A stretch of DNA of 33,106 nucleotides from an uncultured bacterium (GCA_948433295.1 CAOJDT010000016.1:1-33106), one strand, 5' to 3'. Numbered from the stretch's first letter, positions 9,112-18,258 are shown. Notes: a model not told the origin generated them from the letters alone. Translations and numbers: made by a program.

Positions 9112-10836
9112 ATGAGTGAAGATTTTTTAAGCAAAATGATGTCGCAATTTGGCAGCGGAGGTTCTCAAGAGTATGTATATCTCTCAGTTACTCCGGGTGT
9201 CGGGTTGGAAATGTGTCAACTGGACATAACAAACAAATCAGTTAAGGCGTATGCCGTAAGAGAATTGGCTTATAATGAAACATCCAAGGATATAGCCGAT
9301 TACGAAGCTTTTAAAGAAGCCGTAACTGATATGTATACTGAATTACAGCTTAATCCTAAGTGTAATGTTGTCGTTAATATTCCGCTGGTATCTCTCGGAA
9401 CGATTAGTCTGCCGCTTATTCTTTCGGATGAAGCTATACAGACGAGTATTACATCGGAAGTTGAGCAAACCTATATTTTCAGACGCATGGAACCTGTTGT
9501 TGCTTGGCAGGATATCAATACCCCGGGACAAAGTTCCGAAAATAGAAAAGTTCTCTATTCGGCAGTTCAAGCTCCTGTTATTGATAATATAAGAAATGCT
9601 CTTGCCGATTTGGGTTCGACTCTTACGGGAATTGATGTTTCAGTGTCATCTTATCTGAGAGCACTTGATTTTACCGGGCTTACTGAAGCTCAAATGCAGG
9701 ACAATGTTACATGGAACCTCATGATAGTTAATTCAACGGGATACTCTCTTATTTCGTTGGTAGGTAAGACAGTTGTTGATTATTATGAAGAACCTCTCGC
9801 TATCAAAACTTTTGAAGGCGATGATATTTATAATGCAATCAATGCGTCTGCACAGATTACTCTTATGAGCTATCCTGCAAATTATCTTTATATAATTTCT
9901 GAAACGGATATGGTCAGTGCAGAACTTTTGGCGTCCAAGTTGCAAGGTGCCGGCAGTGTTGATTTCTTTGAAAACAACAGTTTTAAAAAGCATGAAATAA
10001 TGCCTGTAAGTTTGGATGTCTTACCTGATAACGTATTGAAAATATCTATGCAGATTGTCGGGGTTGCCGCTATTCAATATTCAAATTTCCCGCTGAAGTT
10101 TGAATTCATAAAAACAACTTCGACAGGCAGAGGCGGAGCTTCTGACGCACCGCTTCCGGTAAGAATCGGTGACCAGGTTTATGAAATAACACCGTCAGGT
10201 GCAAGAAATATTGCGATAATGGCGTTTGCAGTTGTCTTAATCCCTGTATTGCTAATTACATTCTTGCTTCTGCCAAACCTTGAAAAAAGTTCTCAACAAA
10301 AACTTGGTGAAGTGACTTCGAAAATTCAGGCTATTGATGAAGAAGTTTCCAAGCTTGATTCAGAAAATTCAAGTTCAACCGGTTTTAATATGAAAAGTGA
10401 AGTAGATATTGTTTTGAAAAACAATCGTGCTAAACTTTTAAGTTATACTGCAATCGGTGAAACCATTCCCGATACCGTATGGATTACTTATTTTATGACT
10501 CAAGGTGACGGATTGGTTGATATCAAAGGTGCAGCTACTAATGTTCAGGATGTTTATCAGTTCTTCAAAAATATGAAAGATTCATTGCTTTTCACAAAAT
10601 TGAGGCTTCAAAAATTGGAAATGCAAGCTGCGTCTCTTGACGATTTAGTATCTTCATCAGGTTCAAGTAATTACGAATTTGAAATTACTAATATGGACAG
10701 TAATCAATTAAGCGCATTCCTGAATGCAGGAAACGGTAAAAAAGAAGGCGAAGCTAATGCTGATAATCAGAATGCCGCAGGACAAAATCCAAACGGTCTG
10801 GTCAGCAATCAACCTTTGCCAAACGCAGGTAATTAA
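9112..10836 (+). CDS. PilM-PilN fusion (GspL-like) pilus or secretion platform protein
   Basis: Inner-membrane platform protein of a type IV pilus or type II secretion system. Of 574 residues, about 15-350 look like the actin-fold PilM/GspL cytoplasmic domain (repeated VYLSVTPG/VVVNIPL strand patterns, a GxDVSVSSYLRAL segment near 185). One membrane helix follows at about 366-387 (IMAFAVVLIPVLLITFLLL). A periplasmic coiled coil and PilN-type ferredoxin-like domain (about 388-530) come next, then a Gly/Asn-rich tail. PilM and PilN are separate genes in most type IV pilus operons, whereas GspL joins both, so this is either a fusion or a GspL homologue. pilO follows at 25 bp. Assignment rests on architecture more than on motifs. 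Confidence 0.72.
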   Translation: MSEDFLSKMMSQFGSGGSQEYVYLSVTPGVGLEMCQLDITNKSVKAYAVRELAYNETSKDIADYEAFKEAVTDMYTELQLNPKCNVVVNIPLVSLGTISLPLILSDEAIQTSITSEVEQTYIFRRMEPVVAWQDINTPGQSSENRKVLYSAVQAPVIDNIRNALADLGSTLTGIDVSVSSYLRALDFTGLTEAQMQDNVTWNLMIVNSTGYSLISLVGKTVVDYYEEPLAIKTFEGDDIYNAINASAQITLMSYPANYLYIISETDMVSAELLASKLQGAGSVDFFENNSFKKHEIMPVSLDVLPDNVLKISMQIVGVAAIQYSNFPLKFEFIKTTSTGRGGASDAPLPVRIGDQVYEITPSGARNIAIMAFAVVLIPVLLITFLLLPNLEKSSQQKLGEVTSKIQAIDEEVSKLDSENSSSTGFNMKSEVDIVLKNNRAKLLSYTAIGETIPDTVWITYFMTQGDGLVDIKGAATNVQDVYQFFKNMKDSLLFTKLRLQKLEMQAASLDDLVSSSGSSNYEFEITNMDSNQLSAFLNAGNGKKEGEANADNQNAAGQNPNGLVSNQPLPNAGN

Positions 10837-10861
10837 AATTATAAAAGGATAAAATTCTGAT

Positions 10862-11446
10862 ATGGATAAAGAAAAATTAATGTTATTTAAAGAATCGTTT
10901 ATGATTCTAGGCGTTATGGTTTTTGTCGTCTTTTATCTGCTTTTTACGAAAATGATTCCGTCAATACAAGCTGTTTCGGAATCTTCAAGCCAATATAAGA
11001 CACAATCTGCTACCCTCGGAGAAAAGGAACGTATTCTTGATACTAAAAAACAGGCTGCAATTCAAGCTGCCGATTCAAATATCGGTTCTTCCAAAGATAT
11101 GTACAAGCCAATGGAAAGCGGACTTGATGCAGAAAGTATTGTCGCAGGACAGTTTGATGATATTTTGCGTTTGCTTCAGGCAAATTCTATTAAAACCAGA
11201 TCCGTAAAATACGATTACAACTCTCCTGATGATACCTTTGTAAAAGGTGCTTCCAATATTTTGAGTGCTTGTACACTTTCCATGCAGATGGTTGCAACAT
11301 ACAAGAATTTTGAGAGTTTTCTCAAAGATTTGTATAAGCATGAACATTTCCTTGATATAGCTAAGATTGAAATTATTCCTTATTCGAAAAACAAAACCCT
11401 GTTACTGGTTAATTTCACTTTGAAGCTTTATGCGAAAAAAGTTTAA
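10862..11446 (+). CDS. pilO: PilO-like (GspM-like) pilus assembly protein
   Basis: A 194-residue bitopic inner-membrane protein that would pair with the PilN part of the upstream gene. One membrane helix lies at about 11-32 (FMILGVMVFVVFYLLFTKMI), then a coiled coil to about 65, then an alpha/beta domain (about 90-194) ending in the strand pattern LLLVNFTLKLYAKK. Length and layout match PilO/GspM. The start is ATG 10862 with AAAGGATAAAATTCTGAT just upstream. The outer-membrane partners PilP and PilQ are not in the window. Type II versus type IV pilus cannot be settled here. Confidence 0.7.
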   Translation: MDKEKLMLFKESFMILGVMVFVVFYLLFTKMIPSIQAVSESSSQYKTQSATLGEKERILDTKKQAAIQAADSNIGSSKDMYKPMESGLDAESIVAGQFDDILRLLQANSIKTRSVKYDYNSPDDTFVKGASNILSACTLSMQMVATYKNFESFLKDLYKHEHFLDIAKIEIIPYSKNKTLLLVNFTLKLYAKKV

Positions 11447-11450
11447 ATTT

Positions 11451-11478
11451 AAAAGCCTTCCGAAAGGAAGGCTTTTTT
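11451..11478 (+). terminator. Strong terminator after pilO
   Basis: Eleven-bp stem AAAAGCCTTCC / GGAAGGCTTTT with a GAAA tetraloop and TTTTTT. The minus side also ends in TTTT, so it probably also stops the convergent radical SAM gene. Confidence 0.95.
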
Positions 11479-11479
11479 G

Positions 11480-12340
11480 TTACTGCTGCGAGAATGCTGA
11501 GAAATTTATACCGAAGAAAGGAGTTTTATTTTTTATGCACGTTGCGCAAAGCGGAGATTCAAGGGATGCCTTTTTTGAATAGTCTGTAAAGTCACTTCCG
11601 CATCGACCCCGGTGGTCGTTTGAAAGGAACGGGCAGGTGTATATGCCTTTCGCCGTAAGGATTCTTCCGTATTCACAGTCAAGTCCGTCCCAATCTGATG
11701 ATTCAATTTCTTCAGGTCGGTTTTTGTCAAAGTATTCGTTTATAACAAAATTTTGCGGTCCTGCTTCAAAACCTATTTTATTGCATACTTTTAGGAATTC
11801 TTCCAATATTACGTTTTTATCTTCTTTATAATAATTAGTTATGCAAAGAATCGGATTAAATTCATATTTTATTAAACTTTTCACTGCGTGTAAAACTTGT
11901 CTGTATGTACCGCGACCTCTTATATCATCGCTTTTTACTTCGTTGTAGTGGTCAATACTGAGTTTGAAGATTATTTCAAAATTGCTTTCTTCCTCGACTC
12001 TTTTTAAGAAACGGGCTTTTTTTTCATTGATAAAGCTTCCGTTTGTGCAGATGCAAACACTGGAGCGTTTAAGACATAATCTTAAAATGCTGTTGAAATC
12101 GGGATGTGTCATCGGTTCGCCACCCGTAAGATATATACATTGAAGATTTTCATTTACTGTATCATTAAGTGCTTTTTTGATTGTATCAATAGAAATAAAA
12201 TCTTTTACCTTTTTTGAAAGCGGAAAATCTATATAACAATGCCTGCATCGCTGATTGCAATTTTTTTCGGTAAGCTCTATAAAAAGATTGTTTAGTCCTT
12301 TCAGTTGACTTGTAGGTGCCGCATAGATTGATGATGTCAT
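11480..12340 (-). CDS. Radical SAM protein with C-terminal Cys-rich (SPASM-like) region
   Basis: A 286-residue radical S-adenosylmethionine enzyme. The cluster motif CNQRCRHC gives C28, C32 and C35 (CxxxCxxC), and the SAM-binding GGEP lies in YLTGGEPMTHPDF. The C-terminal 70 residues carry several cysteines (DCEYGRIL, YTCPFL, GRCGSD, LCATCIKNKTP) in the manner of a SPASM or twitch domain that binds auxiliary clusters. The start has GGGGG about 9 nt upstream. The substrate is unknown. SPASM proteins often modify peptides or mature enzymes, but no precursor peptide gene is visible beside it; the next gene upstream is a small soluble protein. Confidence 0.85.
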   Translation of the reverse strand: MTSSIYAAPTSQLKGLNNLFIELTEKNCNQRCRHCYIDFPLSKKVKDFISIDTIKKALNDTVNENLQCIYLTGGEPMTHPDFNSILRLCLKRSSVCICTNGSFINEKKARFLKRVEEESNFEIIFKLSIDHYNEVKSDDIRGRGTYRQVLHAVKSLIKYEFNPILCITNYYKEDKNVILEEFLKVCNKIGFEAGPQNFVINEYFDKNRPEEIESSDWDGLDCEYGRILTAKGIYTCPFLSNDHRGRCGSDFTDYSKKASLESPLCATCIKNKTPFFGINFSAFSQQ

Positions 12341-12420
12341 TTTGTGTAATCCCCCTTAACTTTATAATTATTGTATGAATAACAATTTTTAAAAGAAATT
12401 ACCTGAGCGGGTATATATTT

Positions 12421-12738
12421 TTATTTGTTAAAAAAATCTTCGGGTTTTTTATCCTGAAGCCAGCGGCTCATAATATAATGTTCATAACTAAGTGCAAAAT
12501 TATAAAGCGCTTTAACAAGAGTCCTTCCGCTTTCTGATTTACCTACAATAAAAAAGTCTCCTGCTGCATTTTCAGCAAGCATTATTTCTTTATGAACGAT
12601 TTTGTCGGCATGGTTTTTGGGATTTTTGTTTATTACTATCTTAATCCATTCACACAAAAGTTTGGTGGCAGAAACTTTATTTGCAGCCAAATCTTCGTTA
12701 TGTTCTTGTAGATATTTTGAAAATTCTTTAAGTATCAT
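12421..12738 (-). CDS. Hypothetical protein coupled to comF
   Basis: A 105-residue soluble, mainly helical protein with no recognised motif. It begins immediately after the comF stop (TAAATG), so it must be co-transcribed and probably translated by re-initiation. That gives no functional clue beyond a link to comF. Cysteine and membrane segments are essentially absent. Confidence 0.75.
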   Translation of the reverse strand: MILKEFSKYLQEHNEDLAANKVSATKLLCEWIKIVINKNPKNHADKIVHKEIMLAENAAGDFFIVGKSESGRTLVKALYNFALSYEHYIMSRWLQDKKPEDFFNK

Positions 12739-13386
12739 TTATTCCTCAAAAGGGGTTGTTGTAGCAAGACAGACAATATCCTCAAGTCTGTTTTTCTTGA
12801 ATTCTTTAATCATTTCTTCAAAAGTTGAACCTGTTGTGCAAATGTCATCTATAATGAGAATTTTACCTGATTGCAGTTTGTCTCGATTGACTTTGAATGC
12901 ATTTGAAAGATTTTCTGCGCGTTGTATTTTGGTAAGCTTATATTGCGGGCGCGTGTCTTTTATTCTTTCTATCAAATCAGGATTATATGTGTAACCTCCG
13001 AGTTTTGAAAGCTCAATTCCGACAAGTTCCATGTGATTATATTTTCTTTGTTTTTTTCGTTTGTGAAAAATAGGTACGGGAACGATTTGGAAATCATTCT
13101 CATCTGTTATATTTTGCCAGTATTCGTACATAAATTTTGCCTGAAAGTATGCCAGGTCTTTTTTATTATGGTATTTCAGGCCGCGAATCATTTTTTGCAG
13201 AATTTTTGCATATATCCCTGCGCAGTAAACTTTTTTACCCTCGATAATACGATTAACTTTCGCGGGAAGAAAATCCATTTCGTCATAGCATTTTGAACAC
13301 ATCATAACGCATTCTTGCGAGGATTTGCAAAAGTAACACTTTTTCTTATAAATCCAGTCTAAAAGCCCTATTAAAAAATCTTTCAT
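12739..13386 (-). CDS. comF: ComF family phosphoribosyltransferase-like protein
   Basis: Member of the ComF/GntX family, needed for DNA uptake in competent bacteria and otherwise of unclear enzymatic role. The 215 residues have an N-terminal zinc-ribbon (C17, C20, C30, C33), a middle part with VPVPIFHKRKKQRKYNH, which is the family hallmark, and the PRPP-binding loop ILIIDDICTTGST near 175. The ATG has no clear Shine-Dalgarno; a TATAAT box ends only 6 bp upstream, so the message may be almost leaderless. Presence of type IV pilus genes nearby fits a competence link, but that is inference. Confidence 0.88.
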   Translation of the reverse strand: MKDFLIGLLDWIYKKKCYFCKSSQECVMMCSKCYDEMDFLPAKVNRIIEGKKVYCAGIYAKILQKMIRGLKYHNKKDLAYFQAKFMYEYWQNITDENDFQIVPVPIFHKRKKQRKYNHMELVGIELSKLGGYTYNPDLIERIKDTRPQYKLTKIQRAENLSNAFKVNRDKLQSGKILIIDDICTTGSTFEEMIKEFKKNRLEDIVCLATTTPFEE

Positions 13387-13450
13387 ATATGGATTATACT
13401 ATAAAATTAGCCATTTTAATATTGTAATATTAGATATTTGTATTTTTTTA

Positions 13451-13614
13451 TGCGGGGCAAATGCCGCCCCGCACCCCGCAGTTCATTTCTTTTCCTTTTG
13501 ATTGTGAGGCAAAAGGAAAAGAAACTGAACCAAAGAAAAGGAAAACACACTGAATCACAGCGTCGCATTGCGACGCGAAATCAAATGGCTGCAGTTGAAA
13601 GCAAAGCTTTCAAC
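13451..13614. repeat. Cluster of four perfect hairpins (intergenic palindromic element)
   Basis: The 260-bp gap between comF and the kinase holds four consecutive perfect inverted repeats: TGCGGGGC/GCCCCGCA (13451-13473), TTTCTTTTCCTTTTG and its complement (13486-13524, 9-nt loop), GCGTCGC/GCGACGC (13560-13576) and GTTGAAAGC/GCTTTCAAC (13594-13614). GC content is higher than in its surroundings. No gene is supported. It resembles REP- or MITE-type elements and shares its CT-rich hairpin design with those near 25714 and 28825. Confidence 0.7.
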
Positions 13615-13646
13615 CTATAAGTATATAATCGCCTAACAGGCATCTT

Positions 13647-14918
13647 TTACGACGGAATTTTGATACAAAACTCAGTGCGTACGTTTTCTTCGCTTTCGAC
13701 ACTTATCTCGCCGCCGTGAGAACGAATGATTTGTTGAGACAAATACAGACCCAATCCTGTTCCGATTTTGCGGAATTTTTTTGATGCAGAATAATATTTA
13801 TTAAATATAAGTTTAAGTTCTTTAGGCGGGATACCTTGTCCGTAATCAGTAACAGAAATTGTGATAAATCCCGGAATTTCACCTGTTGAAATATCAATAT
13901 CTTTTTTTGTGTTGCTGTGTGCAATTGCGTTATTAATAAGATTTTTTATAACTCGCTCAAGCTGCATAGCGTCTGCCGTAACTTTTATATCCCGACCTTC
14001 TTTGAAATTAACTTTCAATCCAGACAATGATGCGAATGGCGTAATATCTTTAATAATTTCCGTGATAAATCCGTTGAGTTTGATATTTTCTTTTAACAGT
14101 TTAAATCCTTTTTCATTGATTTTATAAGTCTCAAGTACAATTTGTACAAGTTCAATTAACTCTTTATTGGAAGATTTCATATTTTTAAGAGCGACTTTTT
14201 GTTTTTCGTTAATTTCGCCGAACTTACCTGACAGTAGAAATTCGAGAATATTTGCTTCCGCAACAATCGGAACTTTCAAATCATGCGTAAGAGTTGCGAC
14301 AAAATCTTCTTTTAATGTTTCAATTTCACGTTCGTTTGTTATGTCTTTTATGATAAGAACGTAGCGTTTTTTGTTGTCATCCAATGATAATTTTATTGAA
14401 CTGATAATAAAATTATTAGTAGGAGTATGTTTGATGAAAACATCTTTGTTGTTAAGTCTGTCCAGTGAAAATTTTTCCGTAAACTGAAGAAAGTCAGTAA
14501 TATGTTTTCCGATAATGTCATGTCCCTTGATTCCAAACCATTCGCTGATTTGCGGAGTCGCGCGAAGTATTTGTAACTGTTCGTTTACGATTAGAATTCC
14601 GTCAGAAAGCGAGTTGATTACTGATTCGAGAAGTTTGTTCTGACGCATTAATTCAGCCTGATATTCGATAATCATTTTTTCGCGGTCGTTAAGAGTTTCG
14701 ACCATTCGGTTAATACTGTCGGTAACGCTTTGATATGTAGGGTGTTCAAGTTTTTCAATTTTTGTCGAAAGGTTGCCGTAACGGATTGAGTTAACCGTGT
14801 TGGTTACGGTGCCGAGATAGTCGTTAATTTTTGACCAACGCTTATTTGTCTGCCTTGTAATTAAAAACAAACCTACAAATACGGCGATTATTCCTAAATT
14901 TATAAGATACCAGAGCAT
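13647..14918 (-). CDS. Membrane-bound PAS sensor histidine kinase (orphan)
   Basis: Two-component sensor kinase of 423 residues. In order: one membrane helix (about 2-20), a HAMP-like helical linker (about 22-90), a PAS domain (about 95-195), HisKA with phospho-acceptor H212 (ATLTHDLKVPI) and HATPase_c with the N box NLINNAIAHS (326-335), the G1 box DYGQGIP (358-364) and the G2 box GTGLGL (386-391). With only one N-terminal anchor and no periplasmic loop, the signal is probably cytoplasmic, read by the PAS domain. No response regulator gene is adjacent, so the partner is elsewhere. It has a good promoter at 14962-14990. Confidence 0.93.
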   Translation of the reverse strand: MLWYLINLGIIAVFVGLFLITRQTNKRWSKINDYLGTVTNTVNSIRYGNLSTKIEKLEHPTYQSVTDSINRMVETLNDREKMIIEYQAELMRQNKLLESVINSLSDGILIVNEQLQILRATPQISEWFGIKGHDIIGKHITDFLQFTEKFSLDRLNNKDVFIKHTPTNNFIISSIKLSLDDNKKRYVLIIKDITNEREIETLKEDFVATLTHDLKVPIVAEANILEFLLSGKFGEINEKQKVALKNMKSSNKELIELVQIVLETYKINEKGFKLLKENIKLNGFITEIIKDITPFASLSGLKVNFKEGRDIKVTADAMQLERVIKNLINNAIAHSNTKKDIDISTGEIPGFITISVTDYGQGIPPKELKLIFNKYYSASKKFRKIGTGLGLYLSQQIIRSHGGEISVESEENVRTEFCIKIPS

Positions 14919-14961
14919 AACATGAACCTTTCTTAAAAGAAATTTAATATTTGTGGTACAA

Positions 14962-14990
14962 TTATAGCAGATAAAGGATTTTATGTTAAT
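14962..14990 (-). promoter_or_regulatory. Promoter of the histidine kinase gene
   Basis: On the minus strand: TTAACA (14990-14985), 17-bp spacer, perfect TATAAT (14967-14962), about 44 bp before the kinase ATG. Confidence 0.65.
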
Positions 14991-15008
14991 ACATTAAAGG
15001 AAGTACCG

Positions 15009-15500
15009 ATGAGAAAGATTAAACTCCCTGATACTATCAAAATGGTTATTACCGATTTTGACGGAATTGTCACAGATAACTGCGTTTATATCGGTGATGA
15101 TTTTTCTATGAGCCGTAAGCTTAATTTTAAAGATGTGATGGGTTTTTCTCTTTTGAAGAAAAATGATATTAAAATGGCGATTATTTCAGGGGAGAAAAAT
15201 TCCGCAATTGATTTGCTCGCTCGTAAGTTTTTGATTGAAGAAGTTCATCAGGATATAAGAATTAAAATAAATGTTCTACAATCTATAGTTGAAAAATATT
15301 CGCTTACCCAGAACGAATATGTTTATATAGGTGATGACGTAAACGATTTGGAATGTCTTAATTACGCAAAGTATAAGATTACTGTTCCGCATGCGGTTGA
15401 TGCAGTCAAAAAAATTAAAGGCATTATGGTTACAAAAAATGAAGGCGGCAACGGCGCTTTCAGAGAGGTGGCAGATTGTTTAATCGCTTCAAAAAAATAA
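15009..15500 (+). CDS. kdsC: HAD phosphatase, KdsC-like (KDO-8-phosphate phosphatase)
   Basis: HAD-superfamily phosphatase of the small C0 type (163 residues, family length about 160-190). The nucleophile motif is TDFDGIVTDN (D16, D18), motif II is IISG, and the Mg-binding motif is YIGDDVNDLECL near 112. This pattern is that of KdsC, which removes phosphate from KDO-8-phosphate for LPS core synthesis; related sialic or pseudaminic acid phosphatases look the same, so the sugar is uncertain. GGAAG precedes the ATG. The end overlaps the start of the TPR gene by 25 bp. Confidence 0.82.
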   Translation: MRKIKLPDTIKMVITDFDGIVTDNCVYIGDDFSMSRKLNFKDVMGFSLLKKNDIKMAIISGEKNSAIDLLARKFLIEEVHQDIRIKINVLQSIVEKYSLTQNEYVYIGDDVNDLECLNYAKYKITVPHAVDAVKKIKGIMVTKNEGGNGAFREVADCLIASKK

Positions 15501-16960
15501 GAGAATATATAAAAAATCTGAATTTATCCATAGATAAGTATAAAAATGATACTATTGTACAATCTTTGCCATCAAAGGCGTTTGTGAACCGTGCGAAAAA
15601 ATCAATTGATTGCGGTAACTTTAAAGAAGCGGAAAGTATCCTGAATGAAGCTCTGGAACTGCCTCAGGAAGATGCTCTGGTTTATAAATATCTCGGAATT
15701 TGCGCAGAAAGAACGGGCAGATTTGACGATGCGATGCGTGCTTATAAAAAGTCTGCCAATATAAATCCGCAGGATAAAGAAATTTGGTCGAAACTGGGCT
15801 TTTCGCAGATTCAGTGCAAACTCTTTGAAGACGCTGAAAAAGCCTTTGAGAATGCAAATAAAATTAATCCTTCAAATACCGATACTTTTGCCGGCTGGGG
15901 AATGGCTTTAATGAAGCAGAAACAGTATGCCAATGCGCATGAAAAATTTGTGGAAGCAGTAAGACTTAATAAATATAATTTTATGGCTATGCTTCTTGAT
16001 GCGATTATGGAAATCAGGCTTGAACGTTATGAAGATGCGGAATTGAAACTTAAATTTCTCTCTACGGTTGCGCCAAATGAGTCTAATAACTACGAATACG
16101 CTCATTTAAAGTATATTAAAAAAGATTACGCAAATGCTGAGTTTTATGCTAAAAAAGCTCTTGAATTTAATCCTAATATGCTGAATCCTTACTTAATACT
16201 TGCAAAAGTTTATAGGGAAAAGTTGGAGTTTGACAAGGCTGAAGAAATATTTTCTTCTGCCGTATTACTGCATCCGCAAAATCCCGATTTGTATTATGAA
16301 TGGGCTTTAATGTATCAATATTTTGAAAAGTATGACGAAGCTAAACAAAAATTTGAAAAAGTACTGGAGTTTTCTCCTGATGAAGGATTCGCAAAAGCAG
16401 GCTTAGGACTTACCCTTGCTTACTTTGGAAATTTGGATGAGGCGGAAAGTTTGATTTTTACAGAACTGGAAAAAGAGCCCGAATGTTATCTTGCATTAAA
16501 AGGCAAAGCGTTTGTTTCTTATAAAAGAGAAGATTATGAAGGCGCAATAAATGCATTTAAGCATATTTTGAAAGAAGATACGACAGACGGTGCCTGTAAT
16601 TATTATATAGCCAAGTGTTACGAAAAACTGGGTAATGATATTTTAACAAAAGAATATTTTGAAAACGCAGTGAACAAATGTCCTTTTCATATAAAATCCT
16701 TCACCGATTATGCAAAATATCTTATCTCCCGCGGTGAAATCGCAGATGCACAGCGTAAACTGCGTCGTGCGCTTAAAACTGATGAGAATAATGTTGAAGT
16801 CTTAAATCTTCTTTTTCACGTTGGTTACATACTTGTCAAAGAAAACGTTTGTGAATATAATGTAAAAGAAGCTCTGGCTATTGCCGACAAAATTGATTCG
16901 AATTTGTTTGAATATGAATCGGAAAAAGCCGAACTTGTAAATATTCTGGAAAACTTATAG
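15476..16960 (+). CDS. Tetratricopeptide-repeat protein
   Basis: A 494-residue protein built almost wholly of TPR motifs from about residue 38 to 460 (eleven or so 34-residue units, with the W/LG/Y-A-P signature, for example ALVYKYLGICAERTGRFDDA). Such superhelices bind protein partners. No signal peptide and no membrane segment are visible. The TTG start at 15476 has GAGAGG about 8 nt upstream and lies inside kdsC, so the two are coupled. lysC starts 12 bp after its stop. A role in envelope assembly with KDO metabolism is possible but not shown. Confidence 0.88.
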   Translation: MFNRFKKIREYIKNLNLSIDKYKNDTIVQSLPSKAFVNRAKKSIDCGNFKEAESILNEALELPQEDALVYKYLGICAERTGRFDDAMRAYKKSANINPQDKEIWSKLGFSQIQCKLFEDAEKAFENANKINPSNTDTFAGWGMALMKQKQYANAHEKFVEAVRLNKYNFMAMLLDAIMEIRLERYEDAELKLKFLSTVAPNESNNYEYAHLKYIKKDYANAEFYAKKALEFNPNMLNPYLILAKVYREKLEFDKAEEIFSSAVLLHPQNPDLYYEWALMYQYFEKYDEAKQKFEKVLEFSPDEGFAKAGLGLTLAYFGNLDEAESLIFTELEKEPECYLALKGKAFVSYKREDYEGAINAFKHILKEDTTDGACNYYIAKCYEKLGNDILTKEYFENAVNKCPFHIKSFTDYAKYLISRGEIADAQRKLRRALKTDENNVEVLNLLFHVGYILVKENVCEYNVKEALAIADKIDSNLFEYESEKAELVNILENL

Positions 16961-16972
16961 AAAGAGAAAAAA

Positions 16973-18238
16973 TTGAGAAAGATAATCGTTCAGAAATTTG
17001 GCGGGACATCTGTTGCCGATACTGATAAAATTAAAAGGGTTGCTCAAACCGTAATAAAAGAAAAAAATAACGGAAATGACGTAGTAGTAGTAGTTTCGGC
17101 AATGGGACATACTACAGATTACCTTGTAAAGATGGCGAAAGATTTAAGTGATACTCCCTCAAGCCGCGAGATGGACATGCTTTTATCTACGGGTGAAGGT
17201 GTTTCGATTGCGCTTCTTGCCATGGCGATTCAGGCTGCAGGCTATGATGCCGTAAGTTTTAATGCCATGCAGGTCGGGATTATGACCGAAAATGTTCACT
17301 CAAAAGCAAGAATTGTTGATATTAAAACTGAAAAGCTTAAAAAGAATCTTGCAGAAGGTAAAATTATTGTAGTGGCAGGATTCCAGGGAGTGACCGAAGA
17401 CGGTGAAATTACAACTCTCGGCAGAGGCGGTTCTGATACTTCCGCAGTCGCGCTTGCTGCAGCTTTGAACGCTGAAAGATGTGATATTTATACCGATGTT
17501 GAAGGTGTTTATACCACAGACCCGCGTGTAGTTCCGACTGCGTCAAGATTGAACGAAATTTCTTACGAAGAAATGCTTGAACTGGCGCATGCCGGTGCAA
17601 ATGTTTTACATCCGAGAAGCGTTGAAACTGCAAAACAGTTTAACGTTCCATTGCGCGTAAGAAGCAGTTTTAAAACAGATAATTTAGGTACATTAATTTT
17701 AGGAGTTGAAAATATGGAAATTTATAAACCTGTTGCCGGTGTCGCTGCGGATTTGTCGCAGGCAAGAATCGTTGTATGTGATGTTCCTGACGTTCCCGGG
17801 CAGGCGGCAAAAATTTTCAGTAAGCTTGCGCAAGAAAATATTTCCGTGGATATGATTATCCAGTCTTATGCAAGAAAAGTTTCTCATACCAATGATATTG
17901 CCTTCACAGTCGATTCGGGGGATTTGGACAAAACAATTTCAACATTGAATGTTTTGAAAACCGAACTTAATTGTGGAGAAGTTCAGGTAAATAACGAAAT
18001 CGCAAAGGTTTCGATTGTTGGTGCGGGTATGATTGACAGACCGGGGATTGCTTCAACTATGTTTGAAACTCTTGCAAAACAAGGGATTAACATCAGAATG
18101 ATTTCAACAAGTGAAATTAAAATCAGTTGTTTTGTAGATAAAGAAGATGCAAAAAAAGCCGTAAAGGCACTCCATGACGTATTTGATTTAAACTCTGACA
18201 CTGTGGCTGACGTAAAAGGCGATCTTCCTGACGTTTAA
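16973..18238 (+). CDS. lysC: Aspartate kinase
   Basis: Phosphorylates aspartate, the first step to lysine, threonine, methionine and diaminopimelate for the wall. The 421 residues begin with the kinase signature KFGGTSVAD (about 8-16), carry TTLGRGGSDTSAVALAAAL near 145 and end in two ACT domains (about 266-330 and 345-410) for feedback by lysine or threonine. Length and layout match the monofunctional class. The start is TTG with a purine-rich stretch AGAAAGAG before it; starting here gives the standard MRKIIVQKFGG N-terminus. It is the third gene of the kdsC-TPR-lysC operon and is followed by a terminator. Confidence 0.96.
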   Translation: MRKIIVQKFGGTSVADTDKIKRVAQTVIKEKNNGNDVVVVVSAMGHTTDYLVKMAKDLSDTPSSREMDMLLSTGEGVSIALLAMAIQAAGYDAVSFNAMQVGIMTENVHSKARIVDIKTEKLKKNLAEGKIIVVAGFQGVTEDGEITTLGRGGSDTSAVALAAALNAERCDIYTDVEGVYTTDPRVVPTASRLNEISYEEMLELAHAGANVLHPRSVETAKQFNVPLRVRSSFKTDNLGTLILGVENMEIYKPVAGVAADLSQARIVVCDVPDVPGQAAKIFSKLAQENISVDMIIQSYARKVSHTNDIAFTVDSGDLDKTISTLNVLKTELNCGEVQVNNEIAKVSIVGAGMIDRPGIASTMFETLAKQGINIRMISTSEIKISCFVDKEDAKKAVKALHDVFDLNSDTVADVKGDLPDV

Positions 18239-18258
18239 TAATGTTTATAAAATATAGT

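Noticed and set aside
13451-13614. CRISPR array
   Set aside because: The repeats are four different palindromes without uniform repeat and spacer units, and no cas gene is present anywhere in the window.
13438-13620. Open frame of 60 codons on the plus strand
   Set aside because: It lies entirely on the hairpin cluster; its sequence is dictated by the palindromes and it has no ribosome site.
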